DNA from: Bacteroidota bacterium
GTDB lineage: Bacteria > Bacteroidota > Bacteroidia > Chitinophagales > Chitinophagaceae
Direction: 5' to 3'
NCBI GenBank assembly: GCA_026391125.1
Contig: JAPLEO010000146.1
Location: 1 to 64,000 of the forward strand
DNA: 64,000 nucleotides
The position numbers and the translations under genes were made by a program. Positions 26,440 to 35,170 of this stretch are shown here, piece after piece (the stretch's first letter is position 1; every line of letters starts with the position of its first letter). The notes under the pieces are model-generated. The model made no database searches and had not been told where the DNA came from. It was given only the letters and a program-made list of their open reading frames with translations.

Positions 26440-26856
26440 ATGAATCCCACTCTTAAAAACGTTTTAGCTGTTATTGTTGGTTTAGTAGTTGGTGGAATAG
26501 TAAATATGGCAATTGTAATTATGAGCAGTTCCATCATTCCCCCACCTACTGGCGTTAATGTTACCAGTATGGAGAGTATTAACGCCAACTTACATTTGTA
26601 TCAACCCAAACATTTCTTACTTCCGTTTTTGGCGCACGCCATCGGCACTTTAGTTGGTGCAATGATCACTGCGAAAATGGCTGCATCTAAGAACCTATTT
26701 TTAGCCATTTTGATTGGAATTTTTTATTTAGTTGGAGGAATTGAAAATTTCAGAGAACTACCCAATTCGCCAACTTGGTTTATTGCAGTTGATCTTATCC
26801 TTGCCTATATACCAATGGGATATTTAGGGGGAAAATTGATGGCAAATAAAAATTAA
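26440..26856 (+). CDS. Small integral membrane protein, unknown function
   Basis: This 138-aa protein has four predicted membrane helices (about residues 8-30, 61-83, 86-104, 112-133) with small-residue-rich helices such as AVIVGLVVGGIVNMAIVIM and HAIGTLVGAMITAKMA. I do not recognise a named family. It starts 33 bp after the S33 lipoprotein and ends 6 bp before the DUF1801 gene, so it belongs to a run of small co-directional genes through 28351. Confidence 0.75.
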   Translation: MNPTLKNVLAVIVGLVVGGIVNMAIVIMSSSIIPPPTGVNVTSMESINANLHLYQPKHFLLPFLAHAIGTLVGAMITAKMAASKNLFLAILIGIFYLVGGIENFRELPNSPTWFIAVDLILAYIPMGYLGGKLMANKN

Positions 26857-26861
26857 ATTTT

Positions 26862-27281
26862 ATGGCAAAAAATAAAACTACAGAAACTATTGCCAGCGTT
26901 TCAGATTTCGTTAATGCAGTAAAAGACCCAGTTAAAAAATCAGATAGCATTCAAGTAATTGAACTCATGCAATCTGTATCTGGTTTTGAAGCCAAAATGT
27001 GGGGACCATCCATTGTTGGATTTGGTTCTTACCATTACGTGTATGAAAGTGGCCGTGAAGGGGATATGCCCATCATTGCTTTTTCGCCCCGTACAACCGG
27101 ATTGGTTTTTTACCTTTCTATCAATCCAGAAAACAGAGATAAATATTTATCTGAATTGGGTAAACACAAAACAGATAAGGGATGTATCACTGTAAAAAAA
27201 TTAGAAGACATCAAGATGCCTGTCTTAAAAAAAATGATTCAAGACAGCTTGAAACATAGAAAATCACTACATTCGAAATAA
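26862..27281 (+). CDS. DUF1801-domain protein
   Basis: The 139-aa cytoplasmic protein is a single DUF1801 (YdhG/frataxin-like fold) domain: VKKSDSIQVIELMQSVSGFEAKMWGPSIVGFG, then YHYVYESGREGDMPIIAFSPR and the C-terminal GKGC-like TDKGCITVKKLEDIKMPVL. Function of the family is unknown. It starts 6 bp after the membrane protein and is followed 12 bp later by a DUF1569 gene. It is the domain that seems to be missing from the YdeI-like protein at 23253. Confidence 0.88.
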   Translation: MAKNKTTETIASVSDFVNAVKDPVKKSDSIQVIELMQSVSGFEAKMWGPSIVGFGSYHYVYESGREGDMPIIAFSPRTTGLVFYLSINPENRDKYLSELGKHKTDKGCITVKKLEDIKMPVLKKMIQDSLKHRKSLHSK

Positions 27282-27292
27282 TTATATTCAAC

Positions 27293-27742
27293 ATGAAAAG
27301 TTTATTCGATAACACAACCAACGAAGAGTTATTACAAAGAATTGATCAATTAAATCCAGATTCTAAAGCACTCTGGGGCAAAATGAGTGTAACCCAAATG
27401 TTGGCACATTGTGCTGCTGGTATGATGATGGGATCTGGCAAATTGAATATTGATCGAGTTTTAATCGGAAAATTGATTGGCGGCTTTTTAAAATCAATCT
27501 ATACAAACGAAAAGCCTTTTGGGAAAAATGCTCCAACTGCAAAAGAGTTGGTTGTAGTAAATGCCACTGACTTTGAAAAAGAGAAAGCCAATTTAAAAAC
27601 TTTGATGCAAAATTTTTCTGAAGGTGGAACTGCAAAATGTACTACCCACCCCCATCCGTTTTTTGGCAAATTAAAACCTGAAGACTGGGGCATTGGTATT
27701 TATAAACACACAGATCATCATCTTCGTCAATTTGGCGTATAA
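27293..27742 (+). CDS. DUF1569 (DinB-like superfamily) protein
   Basis: The 149-aa protein matches DUF1569: LLQRIDQLNPDSKALWGKMSVTQMLAHC near the start with the first His, and KLKPEDWGIGIYKHTDHHLRQFG at the end with the other His residues. The DinB/YfiT four-helix fold commonly binds a metal through three His. Some members are thiol transferases. Specific function is unknown. Its stop codon abuts the AlkB start (27743), which argues for tight co-translation. Confidence 0.85.
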   Translation: MKSLFDNTTNEELLQRIDQLNPDSKALWGKMSVTQMLAHCAAGMMMGSGKLNIDRVLIGKLIGGFLKSIYTNEKPFGKNAPTAKELVVVNATDFEKEKANLKTLMQNFSEGGTAKCTTHPHPFFGKLKPEDWGIGIYKHTDHHLRQFGV

Positions 27743-28351
27743 ATGAACCTATTCGAAACAAAGACTGATGGCTCTCTAAATTTATTGCCATTTGACGGTA
27801 TTGTAAATTATTATGGCCGAATCATGAACAATGAGTCGGCCAATGATTTTTATAAAACATTGCTTGACTCTATTGAATGGAGAAATGATGAAGCCATCAT
27901 TTTTGGAAAGAGGTTTATCACGAAACGCAAAGTGGCTTGGTATGGAGATCAAGCTTTTGAATATGCTTATTCAAATATTACTAAAAAAGCATTGCCTTGG
28001 ACAAAAGAACTGTTTGCACTAAAAGCTTTAGTTGAAAAAGAATCTGGAGAAACTTTCAATTCCTGCTTACTTAATTTGTACCACAGCGGCGAAGAAGGAA
28101 TGGCTTGGCATAGTGATGCAGAAAAGGACCTAAAAAAGAATGGTGCCATTGGCTCACTTAGTTTTGGAGCAGAAAGAAAATTTTCTTTTAAACACAAAGA
28201 ATCAAAAGAAGTAGTATCTCTTCTTTTGGAACATGGAAGCCTGCTTATTATGACTGGTTATACTCAAACAAATTGGCTGCACAGATTACCCCCTACCAAG
28301 AAAGTATTTCAACCTAGAATTAATCTTACTTTCAGAACGATTGTTAAATAA
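27743..28351 (+). CDS. AlkB-family 2-oxoglutarate/Fe(II) dioxygenase
   Basis: This 202-aa protein has the AlkB core: LNLYHSGEEGMAWHSDAEKDL with the HxD iron ligands, SLSFGAERKFSFKHK, HGSLLIMTGYTQTNWLHRLPP with the distal His, and PRINLTFR with the 2-oxoglutarate-binding Arg. AlkB proteins remove methyl groups from damaged bases in DNA or RNA. It starts right after the DUF1569 stop and ends the short operon. A role in alkylation repair is the family's established one; no regulator is adjacent. Confidence 0.92.
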   Translation: MNLFETKTDGSLNLLPFDGIVNYYGRIMNNESANDFYKTLLDSIEWRNDEAIIFGKRFITKRKVAWYGDQAFEYAYSNITKKALPWTKELFALKALVEKESGETFNSCLLNLYHSGEEGMAWHSDAEKDLKKNGAIGSLSFGAERKFSFKHKESKEVVSLLLEHGSLLIMTGYTQTNWLHRLPPTKKVFQPRINLTFRTIVK

Positions 28352-28423
28352 GGTATTTGCCATTGAATCAACTTCTATTACTCAAAAATTTCAATTAACT
28401 TAGAGTAGCAACAATGCATCCGT

Positions 28424-29257
28424 ATGCGCATTTCTCGAAGAAAATTCTTAACAAGAACAGCACTAGCAATTGGGGCAATTTTTTTAACCGATTCTTATTG
28501 GTTTGAAAAATATGTGATTGAAACCAAAGAGTTTTTTTTGGGCACCGCTTCCAAAGATTCGAATAATATCAAAATTATACAGATCTCTGACCTACACTTA
28601 AAAAGTATTGGGTACCAGCATCTCAACCTTGCTAAAAACATCAACCATCTACAACCAGACCTCATCATCATTACAGGTGATAGTATCGAGAAAGCTAGAA
28701 AACTAAACTTATTACATGAGTTTCTATTATTGATTGATAACCATATTCCAAAAGTTGCAATCATGGGTAACTGGGAATATTTTGGTTTTGTCGACAAAAA
28801 AGAACTCAGTAAAGTATATGCAGAAAATAATGGCACTCTTTTGTTGAACGAAAACAAACGTTACACAATAAAAAATAAAACCATTTCGATCACAGGCGTT
28901 GATGACTATGTTACAGGAAATTCAGATGTGTCTAATGCCATGAAAAATCATCAGAAAAGCGATTATCACTTAGTGCTTAACCATTGCCCTGCATATACCA
29001 AGGAGATCATTAACCATCAAAAAGAAAATAAACACGAAGTTGATTATATCTTTTCGGGGCATACCCATGGTGGACAAATTAACCTACTTGGATTTGCCCC
29101 TTTCCTACCTTTCGGAAGTGGTAAATATGTGAAAGGTTGGTACCAAGAAAATAAGGATGATCCTAAAATGTATGTATCAAAAGGAATTGGAACCACATTT
29201 CTTCCCCTCAGATTTGGTTCAAGAGCAGAAATTGCCTTATTTCATTTACCCGCTTAA
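28424..29257 (+). CDS. Tat-type signal metallophosphoesterase (YkuE-like)
   Basis: This 277-aa protein has an RR signal (RISRRKFLTRTALAIGAIFL) and the calcineurin-like phosphoesterase motifs ISDLHLK, IITGDS, MGNWEYF, LVLNHCP and SGHTHGGQINL. The third motif is normally GNHD/E; here the His is Trp (GNWE), which removes the usual catalytic or metal-bridging His. Relatives such as YkuE are membrane-linked phosphoesterases. It is 19 bp upstream of the START-domain gene. An altered metal chemistry is possible. Confidence 0.88.
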   Translation: MRISRRKFLTRTALAIGAIFLTDSYWFEKYVIETKEFFLGTASKDSNNIKIIQISDLHLKSIGYQHLNLAKNINHLQPDLIIITGDSIEKARKLNLLHEFLLLIDNHIPKVAIMGNWEYFGFVDKKELSKVYAENNGTLLLNENKRYTIKNKTISITGVDDYVTGNSDVSNAMKNHQKSDYHLVLNHCPAYTKEIINHQKENKHEVDYIFSGHTHGGQINLLGFAPFLPFGSGKYVKGWYQENKDDPKMYVSKGIGTTFLPLRFGSRAEIALFHLPA

Positions 29258-29275
29258 TCATTTAAACAAAAAAGT

Positions 29276-29731
29276 ATGTCTTCAGAATTGAATATCGTAA
29301 ATACGATCAAAATTAATACACCAGCAGCAACCATCTGGGATGCCTTAACTAATCCTGAAATCACACCTGCATATATGTTTGGTTGCGAAACTGTTTCAGA
29401 TTGGGAAATAGGATCTGAACTTTTGTGGAAAGGTCAGTACCAAGGCATGGATATGATTTTCGTGAAAGGAAAAATCATAGAACTCATCCCCAATCAAGTA
29501 TTGGTGTATACCGTATTCGATCCTAATTCAACCATACCAGACATCCCTGAAAACTATCTTACCGTTACCTATCAGTTAGATCAGAAGGATGGCTTTACTC
29601 AATTTACCGTTACGCAGGGCGACTATCATAAAGTTGCAGAGGGCGAAAAAAGGTATCAAGAATCTTGGAACGACGGAAAAGGATGGAATCCTATCTTGGA
29701 AGAAATTAAAAGGATCTGTGAGGCCGATTAA
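29276..29731 (+). CDS. SRPBCC/AHSA1-type START-domain protein
   Basis: The 151-aa protein has a helix-grip fold pattern: NTIKINTPAATIWDALTNPEITPAYMFGC at the start and GEKRYQESWNDGKGWNPILEEIK at the end, as in activator-of-Hsp90-like START proteins. They bind hydrophobic ligands in a central cavity, but the ligand is unknown. It lies 19 bp after the phosphoesterase and 38 bp before lpxD. Confidence 0.85.
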   Translation: MSSELNIVNTIKINTPAATIWDALTNPEITPAYMFGCETVSDWEIGSELLWKGQYQGMDMIFVKGKIIELIPNQVLVYTVFDPNSTIPDIPENYLTVTYQLDQKDGFTQFTVTQGDYHKVAEGEKRYQESWNDGKGWNPILEEIKRICEAD

Positions 29732-29768
29732 TTCCTAGCTTTAAAAAAATCAAATTCTACATCTGATA

Positions 29769-30770
29769 ATGTTGCCCGCCATGAAATCTTTTAGCATCGA
29801 ACAGATCAATGCAGTTCTTCAAGGAACGCTGATTGGAAATACTACTGCGCTTATAACCGGACCAGAACAATTAGAACTGGCTTCTAATAGCCAAATCAGT
29901 TTTATCGGCCATAAAAAATATTTAAAATTTTGGGGAAGTTCAAAAGCATGTGCTGCAATCATTAACCAAGAATTCGAAATAGAACCTGGCGAAAATAAGG
30001 CGCTTATCAAAGTAAAAAATGCCGATCTAGCAATGGCGCAATTATTGGAAATGTTTATTCCAGATGCCCCCATTTTTGATGAAGCCATACATCCAACTGC
30101 AGTTGTACATACAACAGCAACTATCGGTTCAAATACGCGCATAGGTGCAGGATGCTATGTTGGTGCTGGTGCTATAATTGGAAATGAAGTTACCCTCTAT
30201 CCTAATGTCACAGTTCTTGATCAAACTAAAATTGGTGATCATACCATCATCTGGTCTGGAGCAGTTGTTCGCGAAAGATGTGTGGTTGGACATCATTGTA
30301 TTATTCACCCAAACGCTACAATCGGTGCCGATGGATTTGGGTTTAGACCAAGTGCGGATGGACGTGGGCTTGTAAAGATTCCACATATTGGAAACGTTGT
30401 ACTCGGCAATTATGTGGAAGTTGGTTCAAGTACCTGTATCGATCGCGCAAAATTCAGTTCTACTATTATCGGTGACGGTACCAAACTTGATAACCTAGTG
30501 CAGATTGGTCATAATAGCAAAACAGGCAGATCATGTTTAATGGCAGGCAGTAGTGGATTAGCGGGTTCTGTAACCATTGGCGATGGCGTGATCATTGGAG
30601 GCGGCGTTTGTGTATCAGATCACGTTACTGTTGGCAATGGTGTATTAATTGGAGGCATGTCTGGTGTGATCAGTGATGTGGAAGATGGAAAAAAAGTATT
30701 GGGTTATCCAGCAGTTGATGCTAGAGACTGTTTGAAACAATGGTCTTTCTTAAGAAAAGCAATTAAATAA
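29769..30770 (+). CDS. lpxD: UDP-3-O-acylglucosamine N-acyltransferase
   Basis: LpxD adds the second acyl chain to UDP-3-O-acylglucosamine in lipid A synthesis. The 333-aa protein has an N-terminal uridine-binding domain, then a left-handed beta-helix built of hexapeptide repeats (IGSNTRIGAGCYVGAGAIIG, VTLYPNVTVL and on to VTVGNGVLIGG), with the catalytic His in LDNLVQIGHNSKTG. An in-frame ATG at 29781 (MKSFSIEQI) matches the family N-terminus better than ATG 29769 and may be the true start. A terminator follows at 30777. Confidence 0.93.
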   Translation: MLPAMKSFSIEQINAVLQGTLIGNTTALITGPEQLELASNSQISFIGHKKYLKFWGSSKACAAIINQEFEIEPGENKALIKVKNADLAMAQLLEMFIPDAPIFDEAIHPTAVVHTTATIGSNTRIGAGCYVGAGAIIGNEVTLYPNVTVLDQTKIGDHTIIWSGAVVRERCVVGHHCIIHPNATIGADGFGFRPSADGRGLVKIPHIGNVVLGNYVEVGSSTCIDRAKFSSTIIGDGTKLDNLVQIGHNSKTGRSCLMAGSSGLAGSVTIGDGVIIGGGVCVSDHVTVGNGVLIGGMSGVISDVEDGKKVLGYPAVDARDCLKQWSFLRKAIK

Positions 30771-30776
30771 AAAAAA

Positions 30777-30807
30777 GGAGTCCTGAGAAATTAGGACTCC
30801 TTTTTTT
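30777..30807. terminator. Bidirectional terminator between lpxD and the convergent isomerase gene
   Basis: GGAGTCCT (30777-30784) and AGGACTCC (30793-30800) form an 8-bp stem with an 8-nt loop. T7 follows on the plus strand and an A-rich run precedes it, giving a T-run on the minus strand, so it serves both converging genes. Confidence 0.85.
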
Positions 30808-30808
30808 A

Positions 30809-31729
30809 TCAGAATGAATCTGCTTCTCGATACGCTTTGATCAGTGCGATTTCACCATCCTTTCCCTGACCATGAATTCCGTGTTCCATTCCCAACACTC
30901 CTTTGTATCCCTTATTGTGTATGTGTTTGAAGACATTCTTGTAATTGATTTCTCCAGTACCTGGTTCATTTCTTCCGGGATTGTCGCCAATTTGAAAATA
31001 GCTAATTTCATCCCATGCCCTATTTATATTCGGGATCATATCACCTTGGTTTCTTTGCATATGATACATGTCGAATAAAATTTTACAAGAAGGACTATTA
31101 ATAGATCTGCACAATGCAAAGCTCTGATCAGATCTTCTTAAAAACAATTCCGGTGTATCGCTTAATGGCTCTAAAACCATCACTAAATTTTCTTTTTCCA
31201 AAATTTCAGTGCCCCTTCTTAATGTATCGATCACATTAGCTAACTGAAAGTCGAGCGATTTAGTGTGATCATAATTACCAGGCACTACTGTCATATATTT
31301 TGTATTGGTTCGCTTTGCAACTTCTACAGCCATCTTACATCTTGTTACAAATTTTTCTCTCCAAGTTTTATCACCACTAGTCATAGAAACACTCAAGGGC
31401 CAGTTATCATAATTGATCACAAACACGCCCATCGTCATGCCAAGTTTCGCCATCGCATCTCCAATTTTTTGTTGCTCAGCTGGTGTTCGATCCATCATTC
31501 CATTATCTTCCATAGCCCTGAAACCTACGCTATACGCGAATTTCAACTGCTCTATAAAATCTCTACCCGCCAAATTATTAAACATACCATCATGTATGGC
31601 ATAATTACACTTAAATGCTGTGCTATCATCCCAATGATCCTGCTTTTTTTCAGATGCGATCACATTAGAGGCTGCAAGAAGTGATCCCCCTGCTAATAAA
31701 CTTTGCTGCATGAATTTTCTGCGTTCCAT
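30809..31729 (-). CDS. Tat-signal hydroxypyruvate isomerase-like TIM-barrel protein
   Basis: The 306-aa protein starts with a Tat-type signal (MERRKFMQQSLLAGGSLLA). The TIM-barrel carries the hydroxypyruvate isomerase-type segments MVLEPLSDTPELF (Glu), CKILFDMYHMQRNQGD (Asp/His), FQIGDNPGRNEPGTGEINY and GVLGMEHG (Glu), which together make the usual metal and catalytic site. Signal-bearing members are common in Bacteroidota and probably act on extracytoplasmic sugars rather than hydroxypyruvate. It diverges from the apbE-SUMF1-Gfo operon by 52 bp. Confidence 0.85.
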   Translation of the reverse strand: MERRKFMQQSLLAGGSLLAASNVIASEKKQDHWDDSTAFKCNYAIHDGMFNNLAGRDFIEQLKFAYSVGFRAMEDNGMMDRTPAEQQKIGDAMAKLGMTMGVFVINYDNWPLSVSMTSGDKTWREKFVTRCKMAVEVAKRTNTKYMTVVPGNYDHTKSLDFQLANVIDTLRRGTEILEKENLVMVLEPLSDTPELFLRRSDQSFALCRSINSPSCKILFDMYHMQRNQGDMIPNINRAWDEISYFQIGDNPGRNEPGTGEINYKNVFKHIHNKGYKGVLGMEHGIHGQGKDGEIALIKAYREADSF

Positions 31730-31781
31730 ATATTAATGATTAGTCATTAAATTTAACCAATAGATTCTAAATTAAAAGCCC

Positions 31782-32783
31782 TTGCGCAATTATATTTTCA
31801 TATTCCTTTTTTTGCTTGCTTCAATGAACGCAAGCAGTCAATCAAAGAAATTCCACTTTGTTCAAAACAAAATGGGCTCTCCTTTTAATCTCATCATTGT
31901 TAGTTCCGATAGTCTAAATGCGCAAACACTTTCCAATCATTGTTTTTCATTGATCGACTCTTTCAGTCATATCTACAGTGATTACGACAGTACTAGCGAA
32001 CTAAGCAAATTGTCAATCAATGCCGATAAGGGTTATCAATCATGCTCGCCTGCCTTATGGGAACTCTTAGTGCTATCTAGAGAAGCCTATGAAAAAAGCC
32101 TGCACGCATTTGATATCAGCATTGGTCCATTGAGTGCTTTATGGCGTATAAAAAGGAAAAGGCGTTTATTCCCAGATTCTACAACCGTTTCGGCAACAAA
32201 AGAACTGGTGGGATTAGACAATATTCTATGGAACGATGCGGAGCATCAAGTTTTGATCCCGAATAAAAACATGCGACTAGACCTTGGTGGAATTGCCAAA
32301 GGATATATTGCTCAGAAAGTGATCAATTACTTACATCAAAATGGAATCGATGCAGCTCTTGCAGATGCGGGCGGCGATATTTGTATGGGAAATGCTGCAC
32401 CCGGACTCCTCGGCTGGTTAGTAGGGGTGAATGTTCCTGAAACCACCGACGACTTAATGAATCGAAAACTGTTACTATCCAATTGCTCAGTTGCTACTTC
32501 AGGCGATGCCTATCAATACATAGAACACAATGGATTTAAATATTCGCACATCATTGATCCCCGAACTGGTTATGGGGTAAGCTATCAACGCAATGTTACT
32601 GTGATAGCAAAGGATGGTGCAACGGCCGACTGGCTGGCCACAGCTTGCAGCATTTTATCAATCAATGAATCTAAGTGGATTTGTAATAAACTGCACGCAG
32701 AGCTTTTTATAAGTAGTCTCGAAAACGAAAAATTAGTAATTTATCAGACCAGCGGCTTTAAACAGTATTGGGAAAAGCTATAG
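31782..32783 (+). CDS. apbE: FAD:protein FMN transferase (ApbE)
   Basis: ApbE attaches FMN through a phosphodiester to Thr/Ser of exported flavoproteins. This 333-aa protein has KMGSPFNLIIVSSD-type N-terminal strands, LDLGGIAKGYIAQKV, ALADAGGDICMGN, CSVATSGDAYQYI and the C-terminal HIIDPRTGYGV with GATADWLATACSIL. It starts at a TTG (31782): no ATG precedes it in frame before a stop, and only this start keeps the signal peptide RNYIFIFLFLLASMNASS. It is 69 bp before the SUMF1-like gene. No FMN-acceptor partner is adjacent. Confidence 0.9.
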   Translation: MRNYIFIFLFLLASMNASSQSKKFHFVQNKMGSPFNLIIVSSDSLNAQTLSNHCFSLIDSFSHIYSDYDSTSELSKLSINADKGYQSCSPALWELLVLSREAYEKSLHAFDISIGPLSALWRIKRKRRLFPDSTTVSATKELVGLDNILWNDAEHQVLIPNKNMRLDLGGIAKGYIAQKVINYLHQNGIDAALADAGGDICMGNAAPGLLGWLVGVNVPETTDDLMNRKLLLSNCSVATSGDAYQYIEHNGFKYSHIIDPRTGYGVSYQRNVTVIAKDGATADWLATACSILSINESKWICNKLHAELFISSLENEKLVIYQTSGFKQYWEKL

Positions 32784-32852
32784 TTGTTTTACCTAATAAA
32801 AGAAATTGTCGACAGTCGATTTTATACTTAACTTGATTGATAAATTTTTTTC

Positions 32853-33812
32853 GTGAAAACTGCGTTGATTGCTACTACGATAATTCTTTCTACTGGATTG
32901 ATTGCACAAACAAATTCAATTGAATTTAAAGCCTACGAACAGCTCCTTACAGGCAGCACTCAAAAGTTTAAAATGGTTCCCATTCCAGCAGGGTCTTTCG
33001 TCATGGGAAGTTCTAGTGCTGAAGTTAAAAGGGAAGCCGATGAAGGCCCTCAGAAAAAAATTCAGGTCGATGCTTTTTGGATGAGTGCTTATGAAGTTAC
33101 TCGTGATCAGTTTGATATTTTTTTGAAGGACGACCAAACTAGTATGAACTCAGATGTTGACGCAATAACACGGCCTAGTCCGCAATACGTTGATCTTAGT
33201 TGGGGTATGGGTAAAGAGGGTGGCTATCCAGCAAATAGTATGAGTCAGCGTGCAGCCATTATGTATTGCAGGTGGTTGTATCAAAAAACAGGGATCTTTT
33301 ATCGATTACCAACCGAAGCAGAATGGGAATTTGCTTGTAGGGCAGGTACCACTACTGCGTATTTTTTTGGTAACGATAAATCCAAATTAAGTGAATATGC
33401 ATGGGATCTAGAATCGGGTGATGATAAGTATGAAAAAGTGGGACAAAAAAAACCAAACCCCTGGGGACTCTACGACATTTTGGGTAACCTGATGGAGTGG
33501 ACTCTTGACCATTATGATCCTGAACGATATTCGAAATTAGAAGAGAATGCAAAGAATCCTATAACTGAAGTGAATAGTTCGAAATATCCGAAAGTATTGC
33601 GTGGTGGCAGTTTTATGGAATCTGGAACAGCATTTCGTTCAGCAAAACGTTTTCATTCTGAGCCAGCTTGGAATAGAAGGGATCCGCAGATCCCAAAAAG
33701 TAAATGGTGGTTAACAGAGGCAAAAAATGTGGGTATCAGATTGGTACGACCACAATTGCAGCCCTCCGCAGAATCCATCAATGAATTTTTTAAAAACTAT
33801 CTGGGTCTATAA
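32853..33812 (+). CDS. Exported SUMF1/FGE-sulfatase-like domain protein, lacks catalytic cysteines
   Basis: The 319-aa protein starts at GTG (32853) with a signal (MKTALIATTIILSTGLIAQ). The formylglycine-generating-enzyme-like fold is clear: MVPIPAGSFVMGSSSAEVKR, VDAFWMSAYEVTRDQFDIFL, YRLPTEAEWEFACRAGTTT, GLYDILGNLMEWTLDHYD and LRGGSFMESGTAFRSAKRF. True FGEs have two active-site Cys in the last block; here they are absent, so it is probably not a sulfatase-activating oxidase. No sulfatase gene is in the window. It is followed 19 bp later by a Gfo/Idh/MocA gene. Confidence 0.88.
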   Translation: MKTALIATTIILSTGLIAQTNSIEFKAYEQLLTGSTQKFKMVPIPAGSFVMGSSSAEVKREADEGPQKKIQVDAFWMSAYEVTRDQFDIFLKDDQTSMNSDVDAITRPSPQYVDLSWGMGKEGGYPANSMSQRAAIMYCRWLYQKTGIFYRLPTEAEWEFACRAGTTTAYFFGNDKSKLSEYAWDLESGDDKYEKVGQKKPNPWGLYDILGNLMEWTLDHYDPERYSKLEENAKNPITEVNSSKYPKVLRGGSFMESGTAFRSAKRFHSEPAWNRRDPQIPKSKWWLTEAKNVGIRLVRPQLQPSAESINEFFKNYLGL

Positions 33813-33831
33813 ACATTTAAAAATAATAGTT

Positions 33832-35163
33832 ATGTCTAACGATGCTTTTAACCATGCTTCTCGCAGAAAATTTATGAAGAACAGTTCTATTCTTGCAGGC
33901 GGACTAATCGCTGCTCCATTTATTTCAAGAGCCAATTATTTTTCTGGCGCTGGTGATGAAATAAAAATTGTGTTAGTAGGTTGCGGTGGCCGCGGGACTG
34001 GCGCTGCTATACAAGCTTTGATGAGCAAACAGAATGTAAAACTGGTTGCAATGGCTGATGCTTTTAGAGATAATTTAGATAATTGTTTGAAGTCTTTATT
34101 AGAAGAAGCAAAAAATGATGGTAAAGGTTTAGAGAAAAAAATTGATGTGCCAGAAGATAGAAAATTTACTGGCTTTGACGCTTATAAAAAAGCCATCGCA
34201 TTAGCTGATGTTGTGATTCTTACAACTCCTCCTGGTTTCCGCCCAATACATTTTGAAGAAGCTATTGCTCAAAACAAACATGTATTCATGGAAAAACCTG
34301 TAGCTACAGATCCAGCAGGTATTCAAAGAGTGTTGGCCGCAGCACAAATTGCAAAACAGAAAAAACTAAATGTAGTAGTAGGCTTACAAAGACATTACCA
34401 AAATTCTTACCGCGAATTATTCAAACGCAAAGACATGATTGGCGATATCACATCTGCTCAAGCATGGTGGAATAATGATGGCGTTTGGGTTCGTCCACGT
34501 AAAGCTGGTCAGACCGAAATGGAATACCAAATGCGTAACTGGTATTATTTTAATTGGCTTTGTGGCGACCATATCAATGAACAGCATATTCACAATATTG
34601 ATGTGATCAACTGGTTTAAAGGTAGCTACCCGGTAAAAGCTCAAGGTATGGGTGGAAGGCAAGTGCGTAAAGGAAAAGAGAATGGAGAAATATTTGATCA
34701 CCACTATGTAGAGTACCAATATGCCGATGGTTCTATTTTGAATAGCCAATGTCGCCATATACCCGGCACCTCTAGTAAAGTAGATGAATTGTTGATTGGC
34801 ACAAAAGGAAAAATATTCTGTGGTGCAGGTAAAATAGTTGATTCAAAAGGCAACCCGATTTATCAATACGATATGAAAGGTGAAAACAATCCTTACCAAA
34901 CAGAACACGATGAATTATTTGCTGCAATTGTAAAAGGCGAATACAAATTTGCGGATGCAGACAATGGTGCATTTAGTACCATGACTTCGATACTTGGTAG
35001 AATGGCAACTTATAGCGGACAAGTGATCGCTTGGGATAAAGCCATCAATTCAGGCATTGACATCCATCCAAAAGTATATGCTTGGGATGCCCCAACACCA
35101 ATTGTTCCAGGCCCAGACGGATATTACCCTATTGCAGTTCCAGGGGTTACAAAATTTGTTTAG
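33832..35163 (+). CDS. Tat-exported Gfo/Idh/MocA-family oxidoreductase
   Basis: This 443-aa protein starts at ATG 33832; an open frame extends upstream into the SUMF1-like gene but has no good start or signal. It has a Tat signal (SRRKFMKNSSILAGGLIAAP), the nucleotide loop VGCGGRGTGA (about residues 49-58), the canonical FMEKPVATDP and the C-terminal NEQHIHNIDVINWFKG segment. It is the last gene of the apbE-SUMF1-Gfo operon. The substrate is unknown; operon context ties it to an exported flavin or FGE-like process only loosely. Confidence 0.9.
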   Translation: MSNDAFNHASRRKFMKNSSILAGGLIAAPFISRANYFSGAGDEIKIVLVGCGGRGTGAAIQALMSKQNVKLVAMADAFRDNLDNCLKSLLEEAKNDGKGLEKKIDVPEDRKFTGFDAYKKAIALADVVILTTPPGFRPIHFEEAIAQNKHVFMEKPVATDPAGIQRVLAAAQIAKQKKLNVVVGLQRHYQNSYRELFKRKDMIGDITSAQAWWNNDGVWVRPRKAGQTEMEYQMRNWYYFNWLCGDHINEQHIHNIDVINWFKGSYPVKAQGMGGRQVRKGKENGEIFDHHYVEYQYADGSILNSQCRHIPGTSSKVDELLIGTKGKIFCGAGKIVDSKGNPIYQYDMKGENNPYQTEHDELFAAIVKGEYKFADADNGAFSTMTSILGRMATYSGQVIAWDKAINSGIDIHPKVYAWDAPTPIVPGPDGYYPIAVPGVTKFV

Positions 35164-35170
35164 ATAATAG

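Noticed and set aside
31265-31684. Plus-strand 139-aa open frame
   Set aside because: Antisense to the hydroxypyruvate-isomerase-like gene, rich in His, Ile and Ser as expected of a reverse-frame shadow.
33727-33831. Upstream extension of the Gfo frame into the SUMF1-like gene
   Set aside because: The Tat signal starts at ATG 33832; the extension is a reading-frame artefact over the SUMF1 coding region.
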